Of a stretch of DNA of 5,912 bases, positions 5,909-5,912 are shown piece after piece. The notes beneath the pieces were generated by a model. The model had not been told where the DNA came from, searched no databases, and was given only the letters and a program-made list of their open reading frames with translations. Every line of letters starts with the position of its first letter. Positions within the stretch are counted from its first letter, which is position 1. Both the position numbers and the translations under genes were made by a program. This DNA is from a candidate division LCP-89 bacterium (GTDB lineage: Bacteria; Electryoneota; B3-LCP): contig JALGZU010000223.1 in the NCBI GenBank assembly GCA_025774735.1, positions 1 through 5,912 of the forward strand. The letters are read 5' to 3'.

Positions 5909-5912
5909 TTTG

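Noticed and set aside
1..5912. CRISPR array, tRNA or rRNA gene, insertion sequence or integrase
   Set aside because: I saw no regularly spaced short repeats, RNA-gene-like stretches, transposase-like reading frames or terminal inverted repeats. The only repeat is the duplicated gene-end module.

Overview
The window looks like a chromosomal fragment from an uncultured anaerobic bacterium of the FCB (Fibrobacteres-Chlorobi-Bacteroidetes) superphylum. Two adjacent plus-strand genes end in a type A C-terminal sorting domain (N-P-F-N-P opening, 'ASGLYFYRIEAG' core, 'KMILMK' end) of the kind used by the type IX secretion system, which is largely confined to that superphylum. GC content is moderate, Shine-Dalgarno sites are clear, and promoters look like sigma-70 sites with an extended -10. 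The phylum cannot be fixed from the sequence alone.

Layout, left to right. (1) 2-352 (+): the last 116 residues of a secreted, T9SS-sorted protein, followed by hairpins and a terminator. (2) 532-2862 (+): a 776-residue secreted protein with a signal peptide, a probable beta-propeller, an Ig-like region and a nearly identical sorting domain, again followed by hairpins and a terminator. The 3' ends of these two genes are copies of each other, including the non-coding sequence downstream. (3) 3089-4402 (+): a FadL/OMPP1-type outer-membrane beta-barrel protein. (4) A bidirectional terminator at 4430-4459. (5) On the minus strand, 5837 to 4497: the gene pair hgcA-hgcB, which encodes the corrinoid protein and ferredoxin required for microbial mercury methylation.

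The hgcAB pair is the main find. HgcB has two 4Fe-4S motifs, the CMECGAC signature, the isolated conserved cysteine and a C-terminal Cys-Cys pair. HgcA has the cap-helix motif NVWCSAGK and a five-helix membrane domain. HgcA is split into two reading frames at a run of nine A (T on the coding strand). Removing one base joins the halves into a 340-residue protein of normal family layout. This is most simply a homopolymer sequencing or assembly error, but a real mutation or slippage site cannot be excluded.

The system itself is known (HgcAB). What is notable here is its occurrence beside T9SS cargo genes, which points to a methylator outside the classical Deltaproteobacteria, Firmicutes and methanogen hosts. 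The plus-strand genes each appear to have their own promoter and terminator. hgcA and hgcB form a two-gene operon transcribed towards them.
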